Positions 54,348 through 63,515 of a stretch of DNA of 64,000 nucleotides are shown here, piece by piece. Source of the DNA: Streptomyces sp. MUM 2J (GTDB lineage: Bacteria > Actinomycetota > Actinomycetes > Streptomycetales > Streptomycetaceae); contig NZ_JADWYM010000009.1 in assembly GCF_022414535.1 (NCBI RefSeq), positions 1 through 64,000 of the forward strand. Reading direction: 5' to 3'. Each line of letters starts with the position of its first letter. Position 1 is the first letter of the stretch. The notes beneath the pieces were generated by a model. That model made no database searches. It was not told where the DNA came from and saw only the letters and a program-made list of their open reading frames with translations. The position numbers and the translations under genes are program-made.

Positions 54348-54953
54348 CTACGGCAGCTGCCCGGCCAGGTGCCCCAGGTCGTTCCAACTGTCGATGGCGG
54401 GTTCCCCGTAGGCCCAGCCGAGGACCGACAGGGAGGTCGGGTTCAGGCGTATCCGGGCCGCGAAGTCCAGCGGGAGTCCCAGCCAGCGCGCGCCGATGGA
54501 GCGCAGGATGTGGCCGTGGGCGAAGACCAGGACGTCGCGGTCGGCGGAGCGGGCCCAGGCGACGGCCTCGTCCGCGCGGGCGGTGACGTCGGCGAGGGAC
54601 TCGCCCCGGGGGACACCGTCGCGCCAGATCAGCCAGCCGGGGCGGACGGCCTGGATCTCGTCGGGGGTCATGCCCTCGTACGCCCCGTAGTCCCACTCCA
54701 TGAGCGTCTCCCAGGTGACCGCCCGGTCGCCGAAGCCGGCGATTTCGCACGTCTCACGCGCGCGTGCCAGCGGGCTGGTGCGGACCTCGGCTCCGGCGAG
54801 ACCGTCGAAGGGGACCCGGTTCAGCCGCCGGCCGAGCAGCTTGGCACCCCGGCGGCCCTCCTCCAGGAGGGGGACGTCCGTCCTGCCGGTGTGCTTGCCG
54901 GACAGCGACCACTGGGTCTGTCCGTGCCGGGCCAGCAGGATGCGCGGTGCCAT
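54348..54953 (-). CDS. Histidine phosphatase (phosphoglycerate-mutase-like)
   Basis: The product is 201 residues. The RHG motif [11 protein letters not shown] near the start holds the phospho-His; further conserved are [29 protein letters not shown] with the proton-donor Glu, and [15 protein letters not shown] with the second His. It hydrolyses a small phosphate ester; the substrate is unknown. Not a cofactor-dependent glycolytic mutase by length. It is divergent from the PAP2 gene. Confidence 0.9.
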   Translation of the reverse strand: MAPRILLARHGQTQWSLSGKHTGRTDVPLLEEGRRGAKLLGRRLNRVPFDGLAGAEVRTSPLARARETCEIAGFGDRAVTWETLMEWDYGAYEGMTPDEIQAVRPGWLIWRDGVPRGESLADVTARADEAVAWARSADRDVLVFAHGHILRSIGARWLGLPLDFAARIRLNPTSLSVLGWAYGEPAIDSWNDLGHLAGQLP

Positions 54954-55283
54954 GAGCGGCCTTTCCGTGGGAGAGGGAACGAGGGGGCGAGGGGAGACAA
55001 GGCGGGACGAGCGGGGAGGCCGTGCGTGCGGCTCGGGGACCGGTGTGCACCTCCCGGGGAGACGCCCGTGCGTGCGGCCGGCCCGCACTCCGCCGACGGC
55101 GGCGGCACGGCCCGAAGCGGAACCCCCCTCCATCATCGCGCACTCCCGTCGCGGGCAACCCGGTGGGCGCTCGCGACGTCTATCAGGGCCGGGGGGCGCC
55201 CGGTACGGGCGCAGGCCCACGCCGTAGAGTGACCGTCCGCGCCACCGGGTGTAGCAGCGACAAGAAGGGGGAGGGCGAATCGG
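54954..55283. other. Divergent gap before the PAP2 gene
   Basis: This 330-bp stretch lies between the histidine phosphatase (minus) and the PAP2-like gene (plus). GGGGGAGGG stands before the PAP2 ATG at 55284. I see no clear promoter pair, coding region or strong repeat. Confidence 0.4.
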
Positions 55284-56246
55284 ATGCCGCAGACCGAGCC
55301 TCCAGGCATAGAGGCAGCCCCGCGGACCCGGCTGCGATGGTGGACGGAGCTGCCGCTGATACTGCTCGTGTACGCCTGCTACTCCGCCGGCCGGCTCCTG
55401 GTGCGCGGCGACGTGTCCTCCGCCGTCGGCCACGGCCTGGACATCCTGCGGATCGAGCAGGCCCTGCACCTCGATGCCGAGCACCCGCTCAACCAGCTGT
55501 TCACCCGTCAGGCGTGGCTCGGTGTCCCGGCCGACTTCTGGTACGCGTCGCTGCACTACCTGGTCACGCCCGCGCTGCTGGTCTGGCTCTTCAGGTCGCG
55601 TGCCGTGCACTACCGGGCGGCCCGCACCTGGCTGATGACGTCGACCTTCATCGGCCTGATCGGCTTCACCCTGCTGCCGACCTGCCCGCCGCGGCTGCTG
55701 CCGGCGGGCCACGGCTTCGTCGACACCATGGCCCAGTACAGCTCGTACGGCTGGTGGGGCGCCCAGGCCAGCGCCCCGCGCGGCCTGGGCGGCATGACCA
55801 ACCAGTACGCGGCCATGCCGAGTCTGCACGCCGGCTGGGCCCTGTGGTGCGGAGTGATGCTGTGGCGGTACGGCGGCACGCGGACCACGAAGGTGGCAGG
55901 GGTCGTCTACCCGCTCGTCACCTCGCTCGTGATAATGGGCACCGCCAACCACTACTTCCTCGACGCGGCGGCGGGCGTGGCCGTGATGGGCGCCGGACTG
56001 CTGCTGGCGCCGGTCGTCATGCGCCGCCTGGACAGGGTGTGGTCCTGGATCGGGGCACGCGTCCCGATCGGCGCGGAGGGCTCCGGTGCCGCAGACGCCC
56101 CACTTGTCAGTGGCGGATGCCAGACTTCGGCGGGTGAGCGAATTCCACGGCAGCGCGACGCGCGGCTCGGAGCCGGAGCCGAGCCGGGTGCCTCCCCCAC
56201 GGACAACGTCCCGGCGGGGGAAGGCGCTCCGGCACCGGCTCGCTGA
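55284..56246 (+). CDS. PAP2-family membrane phosphatase / phosphotransferase
   Basis: The product is 320 residues with about six helices between 20 and 250. PAP2 signature blocks: [11 protein letters not shown] (His) and [13 protein letters not shown] (His/Asp); the first Lys-rich block of classic PAP2 enzymes is replaced by [10 protein letters not shown], as in actinobacterial inositol-phosphotransferase-like proteins. Likely acts on lipid phosphates. The C-terminal 60 residues are low-complexity and overlap the next gene by 113 bp. Confidence 0.85.
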   Translation: MPQTEPPGIEAAPRTRLRWWTELPLILLVYACYSAGRLLVRGDVSSAVGHGLDILRIEQALHLDAEHPLNQLFTRQAWLGVPADFWYASLHYLVTPALLVWLFRSRAVHYRAARTWLMTSTFIGLIGFTLLPTCPPRLLPAGHGFVDTMAQYSSYGWWGAQASAPRGLGGMTNQYAAMPSLHAGWALWCGVMLWRYGGTRTTKVAGVVYPLVTSLVIMGTANHYFLDAAAGVAVMGAGLLLAPVVMRRLDRVWSWIGARVPIGAEGSGAADAPLVSGGCQTSAGERIPRQRDARLGAGAEPGASPTDNVPAGEGAPAPAR

Positions 56247-57318
56247 GCTGCGCGGTCCGGACGTACCGGCCAGGGCCCTGGACGCACGCGGCCTCGCCGC
56301 GCTGGCCGCGAACCCGGGCTGCAGCAGACGCGCGCTGCTCGACGGCGCCGGGGTGGACAAGGCGGCGCTGGCGAGCGCGCTGGGCGCGCCCTCGGCCTTC
56401 GGGCAGTCCCAGTTCGCCCTCACGCGGGGCAACGCCTTCGAGGCGCGGGTGAAGGCGGACGGCGGTGCGGAACTGCTGCGGCTGGTGCGGGAGCGGCTGG
56501 ACCCGCAGGCGCCGCCGCCGGAGCGGACGTACGCACCCGACCTGACCGCGGCCGGCCCCGAGGGCCGCACGGCGCGGACGGCGCTGGCGCTGCGGGAGGC
56601 CGCGGTGGCGGGCGGCTGGACGCTGCTGGACCATCCGATGCTGGCGCTGGACGTCGCCGGCTCCCCCGCGTTCCTGGAGCCGGACGCGGTGGTGGTGCAC
56701 CCGGACGGCGCCTGGACGGTCGTGGAGATCAAGTCGTTCCCGATGCTGGACGGCTCCGCGGACCCGGCGAAGGTGGGTGCCGCGGCCCGGCAGGCCGCGG
56801 TGTACGTGCTCGCGCTGGAGGAGGTCGCCGCCCGGCTCGATCCCGCGCCGGGGATCCACCATCGGATCCTGCTGGTCTGCCCGAAGGACTTCTCCAACCT
56901 GCCCGCCGCCTGCGCGGTCGACGTCCGCAAGCAGCGCGCGGTGACCGCCCGGCAGCTGTCCCGCCTCACCCGCGTCGAGGAGATCGCCGACGCGCTCCCC
57001 GAAGGCACGTGTTTCTCCCCCGAGCTGCCCGCCGAGCAGCTCACGGCCGCCGTGGAGGCGGTCCCGGCGACCTACGCGCCGGACTGCCTGGCCGCCTGCG
57101 AACTGGCCTTCCACTGCCGCGACCGGTCCCGCGGGGCGGGCGCGGTGACGTCGCTGGGCCGCTCGGCGCGGGCCGAGCTGGGCGGCCTGGCCACCGTCGA
57201 GGACGTGCTGGCCGCGGCCCGCGGGGAGGCCGGCGACCCGGACGACCCGGCGGTGGCGGCACTGCGCAGGGCGGCGGCGCTGCGGGCGGAGGCACTGGAG
57301 GGGGCGGCGTGTCGCTGA
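56134..57318 (+). CDS. PD-(D/E)XK nuclease with Cys cluster (RecB/Cas4-like)
   Basis: The product is about 394 residues from GTG 56134; the start overlaps the PAP2 gene by 113 bp and later starts are possible. The nuclease core has [20 protein letters not shown]: the Asp and the E-x-K match PD-(D/E)XK. A further Gln region ([12 protein letters not shown]) fits the QxxxY motif of RecB/Cas4 nucleases. Four Cys match the iron-sulphur arrangement of AddB/Cas4/Dna2: one early Cys ([11 protein letters not shown]) and [11 protein letters not shown] late. It overlaps the next gene by 10 bp. First gene of a coupled three-gene cassette. Confidence 0.75.
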   Translation: MSEFHGSATRGSEPEPSRVPPPRTTSRRGKALRHRLAELRGPDVPARALDARGLAALAANPGCSRRALLDGAGVDKAALASALGAPSAFGQSQFALTRGNAFEARVKADGGAELLRLVRERLDPQAPPPERTYAPDLTAAGPEGRTARTALALREAAVAGGWTLLDHPMLALDVAGSPAFLEPDAVVVHPDGAWTVVEIKSFPMLDGSADPAKVGAAARQAAVYVLALEEVAARLDPAPGIHHRILLVCPKDFSNLPAACAVDVRKQRAVTARQLSRLTRVEEIADALPEGTCFSPELPAEQLTAAVEAVPATYAPDCLAACELAFHCRDRSRGAGAVTSLGRSARAELGGLATVEDVLAAARGEAGDPDDPAVAALRRAAALRAEALEGAACR

Positions 57319-58991
57319 TCGTCACCCTCGCCCGCCTGGAGGCCGTCGGCTCCGGCCGTGCGCGGCCCACCGCGACCGTGCGGCACCGGCACCTGTCGGA
57401 CCGTCCGCTGGTCGTCGTTCCGCTGACGACCGCGGGCGAGGCCGGTGCTCCGCTCGGCGCGCTCGTCGGCACCGATCCGGACGCGCCGCGGCTGCTCGTC
57501 GTGCCCCAGCCGCGCGACCGCGACCTGAGGTTCGCGCTCCTGTCCGAGCTGGCCGACATCGTCCTGCCGCACATCGAGTCCTGCGCCGACGCCGTGGAGG
57601 CGGCCGAGCGGACCGAGACCGATCCGGAGACCGGCAAGCGGGTCAAGGTCGAGGTCGACCTGTGCGCGGACGCCCCGCAGCTGGTCGTGCCGAGCCGCGC
57701 GGGCATCGAGTTCGTCCGGCTGCTGGGCCGCTCCATGCGGTTCCGGCGGACGGCGGAGCAGGATCCGCAGTCGCCGTACCCGGCGCCGCCGCGGGTGCCG
57801 TTGCTCGGCCGGTGGCTGACCCACTACGGGGAGCGGGCCCGGGTGCCCGGCTCCTCGCTGCTGCTGGCGCTGACCGAGGTGCTGGCCCGGCACTGGGCGA
57901 CCGGACAGTCCAGCCTGGAGGACCAGCACCTGGGCGCGCTGCTGGCGTGGATCGACCCGCCGCCGGGCATGACGGGCGCCGAGGCCGCCGAGCGGGCCGA
58001 GCGGGAACGGGACGCCGCGGGGCAGCTGGTGTGCCCGCCGGCCGGACCGGCCACCGACCCGGCGTTCGACAACAAGCTGCTCGCCCCCGCCATCGAACGC
58101 TACGACCGCGCCCGTACCGCCCTGGCCGCGGCGGAGGACGGCCCGGCCGCCGACGAGCGGCTCGGCGTCCTGACCGCGGCCGAGCAGGAGATCCGCGCCC
58201 TGGTGGAGCGGGCCACGCTGCCCACCTGGCGGGCGGTGTGGCGCGGTCTGGAGCTGCTGCGGGAGCTCCCGGAGGGCGCGCACGCGGAGGAGCGGTGGAC
58301 GCGGGACCGCTGGTCGTTCACCGGCCACCGTGACCGCGTGCTGGCGGGCGAGCCGCCGCAGCCGCGCCGCGACGACGCGGTGACGGCCGCGAACAAGCTG
58401 GCCTCGCGCGAGCGGGAGCAGGCCAGGCTGGAGGCTCAGGAGGCACTGGACGATCCGCTGGTGATGGCGGGGCGGCGGCTGGCCGGGGAGGCGTTCGCCG
58501 GCGAGGTCACGGACGTCGTCATGACCTGGAGCGAGGGCCGGCGGCCCGGTCCGCGCCCGCTGGTGACCGTCCGCACGGACGACCGCCCGCACCTGGCCGG
58601 GCGGACGAAGGTGTACCGGTCGCTGGACGGGAAACCGCAGACGGCCGAGTTCGTGGGGCACGCCGGCGGCGAACATGCGGAGGGCGGCGAACACGCGGAG
58701 GGCGGCGCACCCGGGGCGGGCGGCGGCGAGGGGCCGGGCGGCTCCGGGGCCGACGACGGTGCGGTCGTGCTGCGGATCGTCGACCGCATGGGCCGCGGCA
58801 AGGAACCCGCGGAGGGGTCCGTGCCCGTGAAGGGCGACCGGATCTGCTTCACCCTGTTCGAGCACGAGCAGCGCGGCGGCGCGAAACTGCCCGACCCGGA
58901 GGACACCCCGTGGACGCACGGCGGACCGCCGGGCGAACAGGCCGCACGTGCGGAGGCAGCCGACCCGACGACCGAGGAGGACCTTCTTTGA
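57309..58991 (+). CDS. 560-aa protein of unknown function in the nuclease-helicase cassette
   Basis: The product is 560 residues from GTG 57309, with GGAGGGGGC just upstream. The N-terminal half has DRDLRFALLSELADIVLPHI and VDLCADAPQLVVPSRAGIEF. The middle has coiled-coil-like segments (NKLLAPAIERYDRARTALAA; NKLASREREQARLEAQEAL). The last third has beta-type strands resembling a barrel (ITDVVMTWSEGRRPG as VTDVVMTWSEGRRPG; VPVKGDRICFTLFEHEQ). A duplicated EHAEGG unit lies near residues 455-470. No catalytic motif is recognised. It overlaps both neighbours, so it probably works with them as a bridging or DNA-binding subunit. Confidence 0.75.
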   Translation: MSLIVTLARLEAVGSGRARPTATVRHRHLSDRPLVVVPLTTAGEAGAPLGALVGTDPDAPRLLVVPQPRDRDLRFALLSELADIVLPHIESCADAVEAAERTETDPETGKRVKVEVDLCADAPQLVVPSRAGIEFVRLLGRSMRFRRTAEQDPQSPYPAPPRVPLLGRWLTHYGERARVPGSSLLLALTEVLARHWATGQSSLEDQHLGALLAWIDPPPGMTGAEAAERAERERDAAGQLVCPPAGPATDPAFDNKLLAPAIERYDRARTALAAAEDGPAADERLGVLTAAEQEIRALVERATLPTWRAVWRGLELLRELPEGAHAEERWTRDRWSFTGHRDRVLAGEPPQPRRDDAVTAANKLASREREQARLEAQEALDDPLVMAGRRLAGEAFAGEVTDVVMTWSEGRRPGPRPLVTVRTDDRPHLAGRTKVYRSLDGKPQTAEFVGHAGGEHAEGGEHAEGGAPGAGGGEGPGGSGADDGAVVLRIVDRMGRGKEPAEGSVPVKGDRICFTLFEHEQRGGAKLPDPEDTPWTHGGPPGEQAARAEAADPTTEEDLL

Positions 58992-60340
58992 CCCTGCCGC
59001 AGACCCGTGAGGCCGGCTTCGACCCGGGTGCGGCGGCTGCCCGGGCCACCGACGCCATCCTGCGCGACACGCTGCACGGCCGGCACCGCGGTGTCGTCGT
59101 CGACTCGCCGCCCGGTGCCGGCAAGTCCACGCTCGTGGTGCGGGCGGCGCTGGAGCTGGCGGACGCCGGGCGTGCGCTGATGGTGGTCGCGCAGACCAAC
59201 GCGCAGGTCGACGACCTGGTGCTGCGGCTGGCCGAGAAGAACCCCGAGCTGCCGGTGGGCCGCCTGCACAGCAGCGACGCCGACCCCTACGACAAGGCGC
59301 TCGACGGCCTGCCGCAGGTGCGTACGTCGGCGAAGGCGGCGGAGCTGGCCGGCCTGCCCGTGGTCCTGTCCACCGCCGCCAAGTGGGCACATGTCAAGGC
59401 GGACGAGCCGTGGCGGCACGCGATCGTCGACGAGGCGTACCAGATGCGCTCGGACAGCCTGCTCGCCGTGGCCGGGCTCTTCGAGCGCGCCCTGTTCGTC
59501 GGCGACCCCGGCCAGCTGGACCCGTTCGCGATCGTCGGCAGCGAGCAGTGGGCGGGACTGTCGTACGACCCCTCGGCGTCGGCGGTGACCACTCTGCTCG
59601 CCCACAACCCGGAGCTGCCGCAACACCGCCTGCCGGTGTCCTGGCGGCTGCCCGCGTCGGCGGCGCCGCTGGTGTCGGACGCCTTCTACCCCTACACCCC
59701 CTTCCGCAGCGGCACCGACCACGGCGACCGCCGTCTGTCGTTCGGCGTGCCGTCGGACGGCTCGGCTCCCGACCGGGTGATCGACGAGGCGGCCGCGTCG
59801 GGCTGGGGGCTGCTGGAGCTGCCGCGGCGGCACACCCCGCGCACGGATCCGGAGGCGGTGGGCGCGGTGGCCGCGGTGGTGCGGCGGCTGCTGGAGCGCG
59901 GCGGCGCGGCGGCCTCCGAGCGTTCCGCCGGCCCCTCCCCGCTCACCTCCGACCGCATCGCCGTCGGCACCGCCCACCGCGACCAGGCGGCGGCCGTCCG
60001 GGCGGCCCTCGCCGAGGTGGGCGCGACCGACGTCACCGTCGACACCGCCAACCGGCTCCAGGGCCGCGAGTACGACGTGACCGTGGTGCTGCATCCCTTG
60101 TCCGGCCGCCCCGACGCGACCGCCTTCCATCTGGAGACCGGGCGCCTGTGCGTCCTGGCCTCGCGGCACCGGCACGCGTGCATCGTGGTGTGCCGGGCGG
60201 GTGTGGGCGAGCTCCTGGACGACTACCCGTCGACGGAGCCGGTCCAGCTGGGGACGGTCGTGAAGTTCCCCGACGGCTGGGAGGCGAACCACGCCGTGCT
60301 GTCGCGCCTCGGGGAACATCGCGTGGCCTGGAGAACTTGA
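58988..60340 (+). CDS. SF1B-type (Upf1/Dna2-like) helicase
   Basis: The product is 450 residues from TTG 58988, chosen because GAGGAGGACC precedes it and it overlaps the previous TGA (TTGA). Motifs: I DSPPGAGKST; Ia VAQTNAQVDDLV; II IVDEAYQM (DEAY instead of DEAD); III LFVGDPGQLDPF; IV SWRLP; V VDTANRLQGREYDVTVVL; VI RLCVLASRHRHACIVV. Motif III and the LQGRE block place it with Upf1/Dna2/IGHMBP2-type SF1B helicases, which move 5' to 3'. Shorter than most members. Partner of the nuclease and unknown protein. Confidence 0.85.
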   Translation: MTLPQTREAGFDPGAAAARATDAILRDTLHGRHRGVVVDSPPGAGKSTLVVRAALELADAGRALMVVAQTNAQVDDLVLRLAEKNPELPVGRLHSSDADPYDKALDGLPQVRTSAKAAELAGLPVVLSTAAKWAHVKADEPWRHAIVDEAYQMRSDSLLAVAGLFERALFVGDPGQLDPFAIVGSEQWAGLSYDPSASAVTTLLAHNPELPQHRLPVSWRLPASAAPLVSDAFYPYTPFRSGTDHGDRRLSFGVPSDGSAPDRVIDEAAASGWGLLELPRRHTPRTDPEAVGAVAAVVRRLLERGGAAASERSAGPSPLTSDRIAVGTAHRDQAAAVRAALAEVGATDVTVDTANRLQGREYDVTVVLHPLSGRPDATAFHLETGRLCVLASRHRHACIVVCRAGVGELLDDYPSTEPVQLGTVVKFPDGWEANHAVLSRLGEHRVAWRT

Positions 60341-60488
60341 GTCCGCGGGGCCCGGCGGCGGTGTCCGTCCGCCCGGGGTCCCCTTGCGCCGGCGCGGGAC
60401 AATGGAAGACGGCCCCCGCACAAGGCGCCCGGACCCGCCGGCGGGTCCGGGAACGCACGCACGTACGACCTCACGAGGAGGACATGAC

Positions 60489-60860
60489 ATGGCGGAGCCC
60501 ACGCCGCGTCGCAACGAACCGCGGCTACGCCCCGCGCCCCTGCTCTTCGAGCCCGCGGAGGCGACCTCCGACCCCGAGCACTTCTTCGACCTGGAGTCGA
60601 TCGCCGACCCGCAGGCGCTGCTGGCCCGGGCGACGGAGCTGACCCAGGCGTTCCGCGCGGCGACCGACCGGGCCATGGAGTTCCAGGCGATCGCCGCGGC
60701 ACAGCTCGCCGACCCGCGCCGGTTCGACCGGATGACGGCCGCGGACATCGCCGAGCGGGCCGCGTGGACCGAGGACTACGCGAAGAAGATGGTCGAGTTC
60801 GGCCGTGACCTGCTGCGCAGCGGCGAGGGCGCGGCGGCGGGCTTCGGCGACCTCACCTGA
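60489..60860 (+). CDS. Small conserved acidic protein
   Basis: The product is 123 residues from ATG 60489 with ACGAGGAGG upstream. It is helical: FDLESIADPQALLARATELT, AFRAATDRAMEFQAIAAAQL, RRFDRMTAADIAERAAWTED. No Cys and no membrane segment. It follows the helicase by 148 bp in the same direction and may be part of the cassette transcript. Function unknown. Confidence 0.7.
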   Translation: MAEPTPRRNEPRLRPAPLLFEPAEATSDPEHFFDLESIADPQALLARATELTQAFRAATDRAMEFQAIAAAQLADPRRFDRMTAADIAERAAWTEDYAKKMVEFGRDLLRSGEGAAAGFGDLT

Positions 60861-61068
60861 CGCACCCGCCCCGCCCGGACCATCTGGACCGCCTCGACCG
60901 ACCGCCCGCCGGCCGGCCGGCCGGCGTGTCCGCCCGGCCCGCCGGTTGGCCGCACCCCGCCCGGCTGGCATATGCCAGCCGGGCAAGATACCCCTTGGCG
61001 CCCTCCGGCGTCCCGTTTTCCCGCAACTCTGGAGAACCGTTCGTTCACCCCGGGTAGACGTAGGCGAC

Positions 61069-61632
61069 ATGAGCAGCACTCGCCATGTCACACACAACGG
61101 CGCCGCCTGGCTCGCCTCGGCCGCCGTGTACCCCCGCAGCACCCTCGCGCTCTGGGAGGAGCACCCGGACGTCCCGGTGGTGCTGCCCTGCGGCTCCGTC
61201 TTCGACGTCGTCGGCGTGCCCGCCCTGTTCGGGCGCCGCATGCTGGACCGGTTGTGGGACGAGGGGCCGGGTTCCGGCCCGGTGGCGGTGCACCGCGGGC
61301 GGATGCTGCTCTTCGCCGCCCCCGGCACCGCCCATCGGCTGCCCGCGCTGCTGGAGTGGGAGGAGTGGGGCGGCGACCGCACGGCGGGCATCCCGCCGCT
61401 GCTCTGCCACGGCACCGGCGACGCGGTGACGGTACCGGCGCCGGCCCCCTCCTGCCCGGCGACGGCCGCGAGCCGCTGGCTGGTGGCACCCGACACCCGG
61501 CACCCCTGGTTACCCGGCCCCGAGGTCGTGCTGTGGGCGGCCGTCCGGGCGGCCCGTACCGCCGTGCGGATATCGATTTCGCACCCCGCCGACCAGGGTG
61601 CTAGTGTCTACGACGTCAGCAGGCGCCGCTAG
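61069..61632 (+). CDS. Small conserved Streptomyces protein ending in tRNA-Lys
   Basis: The product is 187 residues from ATG 61069. Blocks: HNGAAWLASAAVYPRSTLAL, VLPCGSVFDVVGVPALFGRR, GRMLLFAAPGTAHRLPALLE and SRWLVAPDTRHPWLPGPEVV. The layout resembles the protein at 52099. I recall these as primase/polymerase-like by annotation, but no catalytic residue is seen. The stop TAG lies inside the D-arm of tRNA-Lys: the coding region overlaps the tRNA by 10 bases. Confidence 0.7.
   Translation: MSSTRHVTHNGAAWLASAAVYPRSTLALWEEHPDVPVVLPCGSVFDVVGVPALFGRRMLDRLWDEGPGSGPVAVHRGRMLLFAAPGTAHRLPALLEWEEWGGDRTAGIPPLLCHGTGDAVTVPAPAPSCPATAASRWLVAPDTRHPWLPGPEVVLWAAVRAARTAVRISISHPADQGASVYDVSRRR
61578..61607 (+). 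promoter_or_regulatory. Candidate tRNA-Lys promoter
   Basis: TTCGCA (61578-61583) and TAGTGT (61602-61607) with 18-bp spacing form a candidate promoter. It lies inside the 3' end of the upstream coding region and would start RNA about 9 bases before the tRNA. Confidence 0.45.
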
Positions 61633-61696
61633 CTCAGTTGGTTAGAGCAGCTGACTCTTAATCAGCGGGTCCGGGGTTCGAGTCCCTGGCGGCGCA
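61623..61696 (+). tRNA. tRNA-Lys (CTT anticodon)
   Basis: Acceptor GCGCCGC pairs with GCGGCGC, discriminator A at 61696. D-arm TAGCTCAGTTGGTTAGAGCA. The anticodon stem-loop is GCTGA-CTCTTAA-TCAGC, giving CTT. The T-arm is CCGGGGTTCGAGTCCCTGG. CCA is not encoded. 74 bases. Confidence 0.97.
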
Positions 61697-61709
61697 CGAC
61701 AGTCGAAAG

Positions 61710-61734
61710 GCTCCTCGCCTCAGCGGGGGGCTTT
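61710..61734 (+). terminator. tRNA-Lys terminator
   Basis: GCTCCTCGC (61710-61718) and GCGGGGGGC (61723-61731) pair with two G-U pairs around CTCA and are followed by TTTT. This is a classic intrinsic terminator 13 bases after the tRNA. Confidence 0.75.
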
Positions 61735-61851
61735 TCGTCTTTTCCCCCGCCCGCCACCCCGGGGCACCGCCTCGACGGCCTTCGCCCGGTCGGCCACCTG
61801 CGCCGTGCCACCCGCCGCCCGTGCCACCGCACCGACCCCGCGCCGCCGCGG

Positions 61852-63228
61852 TCAGGCTCCCGCACCCGCCCCGGACACCCCCGGCGTGATCTGCACGGTC
61901 CACGCTCCCGACGGCGTACGCCCCTGTACCTCCACCCGCACGCCCTCCCCCGGGACGGTGAAGCTCTCGCCGAGGGCGACGGGGGCGTCGGCGAGGGGTG
62001 GATAGACCGATCCCGCCCAGCAGGCCTCGTCGTGCGGGTGGGCGTCGATCACCTCGACGGGACCACGACCGGACTCGGCCGTACTGCTCACCCGGTAGAC
62101 GAGGACGCCGGCACGGCAGGCGGCACGGTCGTTGCCGACCGGCCCGCGCGCCTCGAACGCCAGGACGCTGTCGCGGCCGGTGCGGACGACGGCGAGCTTG
62201 ACGCCGTTGCCGAGGCCGAAGGCGGGCGCGCCCGCGGCGCCGGTGACCGGGGCGCCGGGGCCGGCACCGAGGGGCTCCAGGGTGAGCCGGGTCGGCCGGG
62301 TGCCCCGCACACACCTCACCTGCCGCGGCTCCAGCCAGCCCAGCTTCCACTTGTGCCACCCGAAGAGGTCCGGAGCCAGCCCGAACTGACTGCCCATCAG
62401 GTCCCAGTCGCCGACGTAGGTGTCCCAGTCACCCTTGCCGTCGACCGGCCGGTGGTAGAGGTCGGGCAGATCGAGGACGTGCCCGGTCTCGTGCGCGAGG
62501 ACCAGCCGGTCGGGCGGGTGGTGCTCGAAGACCGTCACGATGCGGTGCAGGTCGGTGCCGTCGGCCCGCAGCGGCGCCTCCAGGTTGACGACCTTCGTGG
62601 CGTCCGAGTCGACACCGGGTGCGTCCGGGTCGGCGACCAGGTAGACGATGTCGTACCGGGAGAAGTCGACGTGCGGATCGGTGACGGCGAGCGCGTCGCG
62701 CAGGTAGGCGCCACGGTCCGCGGCGTTCCAGTCGCGCTGTATGTCATAGGCGGTGGAGGGACGCGGCATCCGGAACCAGCGCCGCAGGGCGTGGGGGTGC
62801 AGGGTGAACCTGCCGTAGGAGGCACGGGTGAAGTAGCGGCTGGTGTCGGGGAAGTGGTCGGCGGCCAGTTCGGCGGGGGTGGCCAGGGGCTCGGAGTCCG
62901 GGAAGGAGAGGAAGAGCATGACGGCGTCCAGCGGGCGGGTCGGCCGCGGATAGGCGGCGTTCCAGGTGTCGAGCCCCTCGGAGTGGTGGGCTGCGGTGCG
63001 CCGCAGGGCGCAGGGCGCCGTGGAGAAGGGTTCGGCGACCGAGGGGCCCGAGATCAGGGAGGTCGCGGCGAGGGCCGCCATGGTGGTGAACACGGCCGCG
63101 GTGCTGCGCAGTCGGGGCCGCAGGAGAGCACCGCCGAGCCCCCGGGCGCGCACGGCGGCCGTACGGGCGAGTCCCTTGAGGCGGAGCTGACGCGGCAACG
63201 GGACCTCCGGAAGCGATGGACGAGACAC
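61852..63228 (-). CDS. Secreted M6-type zinc metalloprotease
   Basis: The product is 458 residues if GTG 63228 is used; TTG 63198 has a better ribosome site (GGAGG, 5-base spacing) and gives 448. An N-terminal signal lies at about 45-65 (AAVFTTMAALAATSLISG), with an unusually long basic start. The zinc motif LAHETGHVLDLPDLYH is HExxH plus downstream ligands, as in M6 (immune-inhibitor-like) peptidases; WDLMGSQFGLAPDLFGWHKW follows. The C-terminal part is beta-rich. Extracellular protein degradation is likely. Confidence 0.85.
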   Translation of the reverse strand: MSRPSLPEVPLPRQLRLKGLARTAAVRARGLGGALLRPRLRSTAAVFTTMAALAATSLISGPSVAEPFSTAPCALRRTAAHHSEGLDTWNAAYPRPTRPLDAVMLFLSFPDSEPLATPAELAADHFPDTSRYFTRASYGRFTLHPHALRRWFRMPRPSTAYDIQRDWNAADRGAYLRDALAVTDPHVDFSRYDIVYLVADPDAPGVDSDATKVVNLEAPLRADGTDLHRIVTVFEHHPPDRLVLAHETGHVLDLPDLYHRPVDGKGDWDTYVGDWDLMGSQFGLAPDLFGWHKWKLGWLEPRQVRCVRGTRPTRLTLEPLGAGPGAPVTGAAGAPAFGLGNGVKLAVVRTGRDSVLAFEARGPVGNDRAACRAGVLVYRVSSTAESGRGPVEVIDAHPHDEACWAGSVYPPLADAPVALGESFTVPGEGVRVEVQGRTPSGAWTVQITPGVSGAGAGA

Positions 63229-63515
63229 CGCCCCCAGCTTGTCCGTGTTTATTGCCGTATTGCCTGTTTATCTGATCCAGACGTGTGAGGGACGCGACAC
63301 GGGGCCCCACCAGGCCGACACCCCCGAATCACTCACGGAACGTCACGTTCGGTCGAGGGTGGGAACAAGCCGCCCAGGCGCACGCAGAAACGATCTGCTG
63401 CAGTGGCCCCGCGATCCTGAACCGTGGACGACGGCTGGAAGGGACTGGCGGCAACCTCTATGATCGGCACACTTTCCTGCGCGGACAACGATCGAGTGGA
63501 CTGCGGGAGCGAGCG

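Noticed and set aside
54954..56137. Plus-strand frame across the gap and the PAP2 gene
   Set aside because: Arg/Pro-rich shadow; the PAP2 frame has the conserved motifs.
63229..63515. BldD box before the PAS gene
   Set aside because: Only a TCACTCA half-site is visible; the full palindrome is not, so it is not listed as a site.
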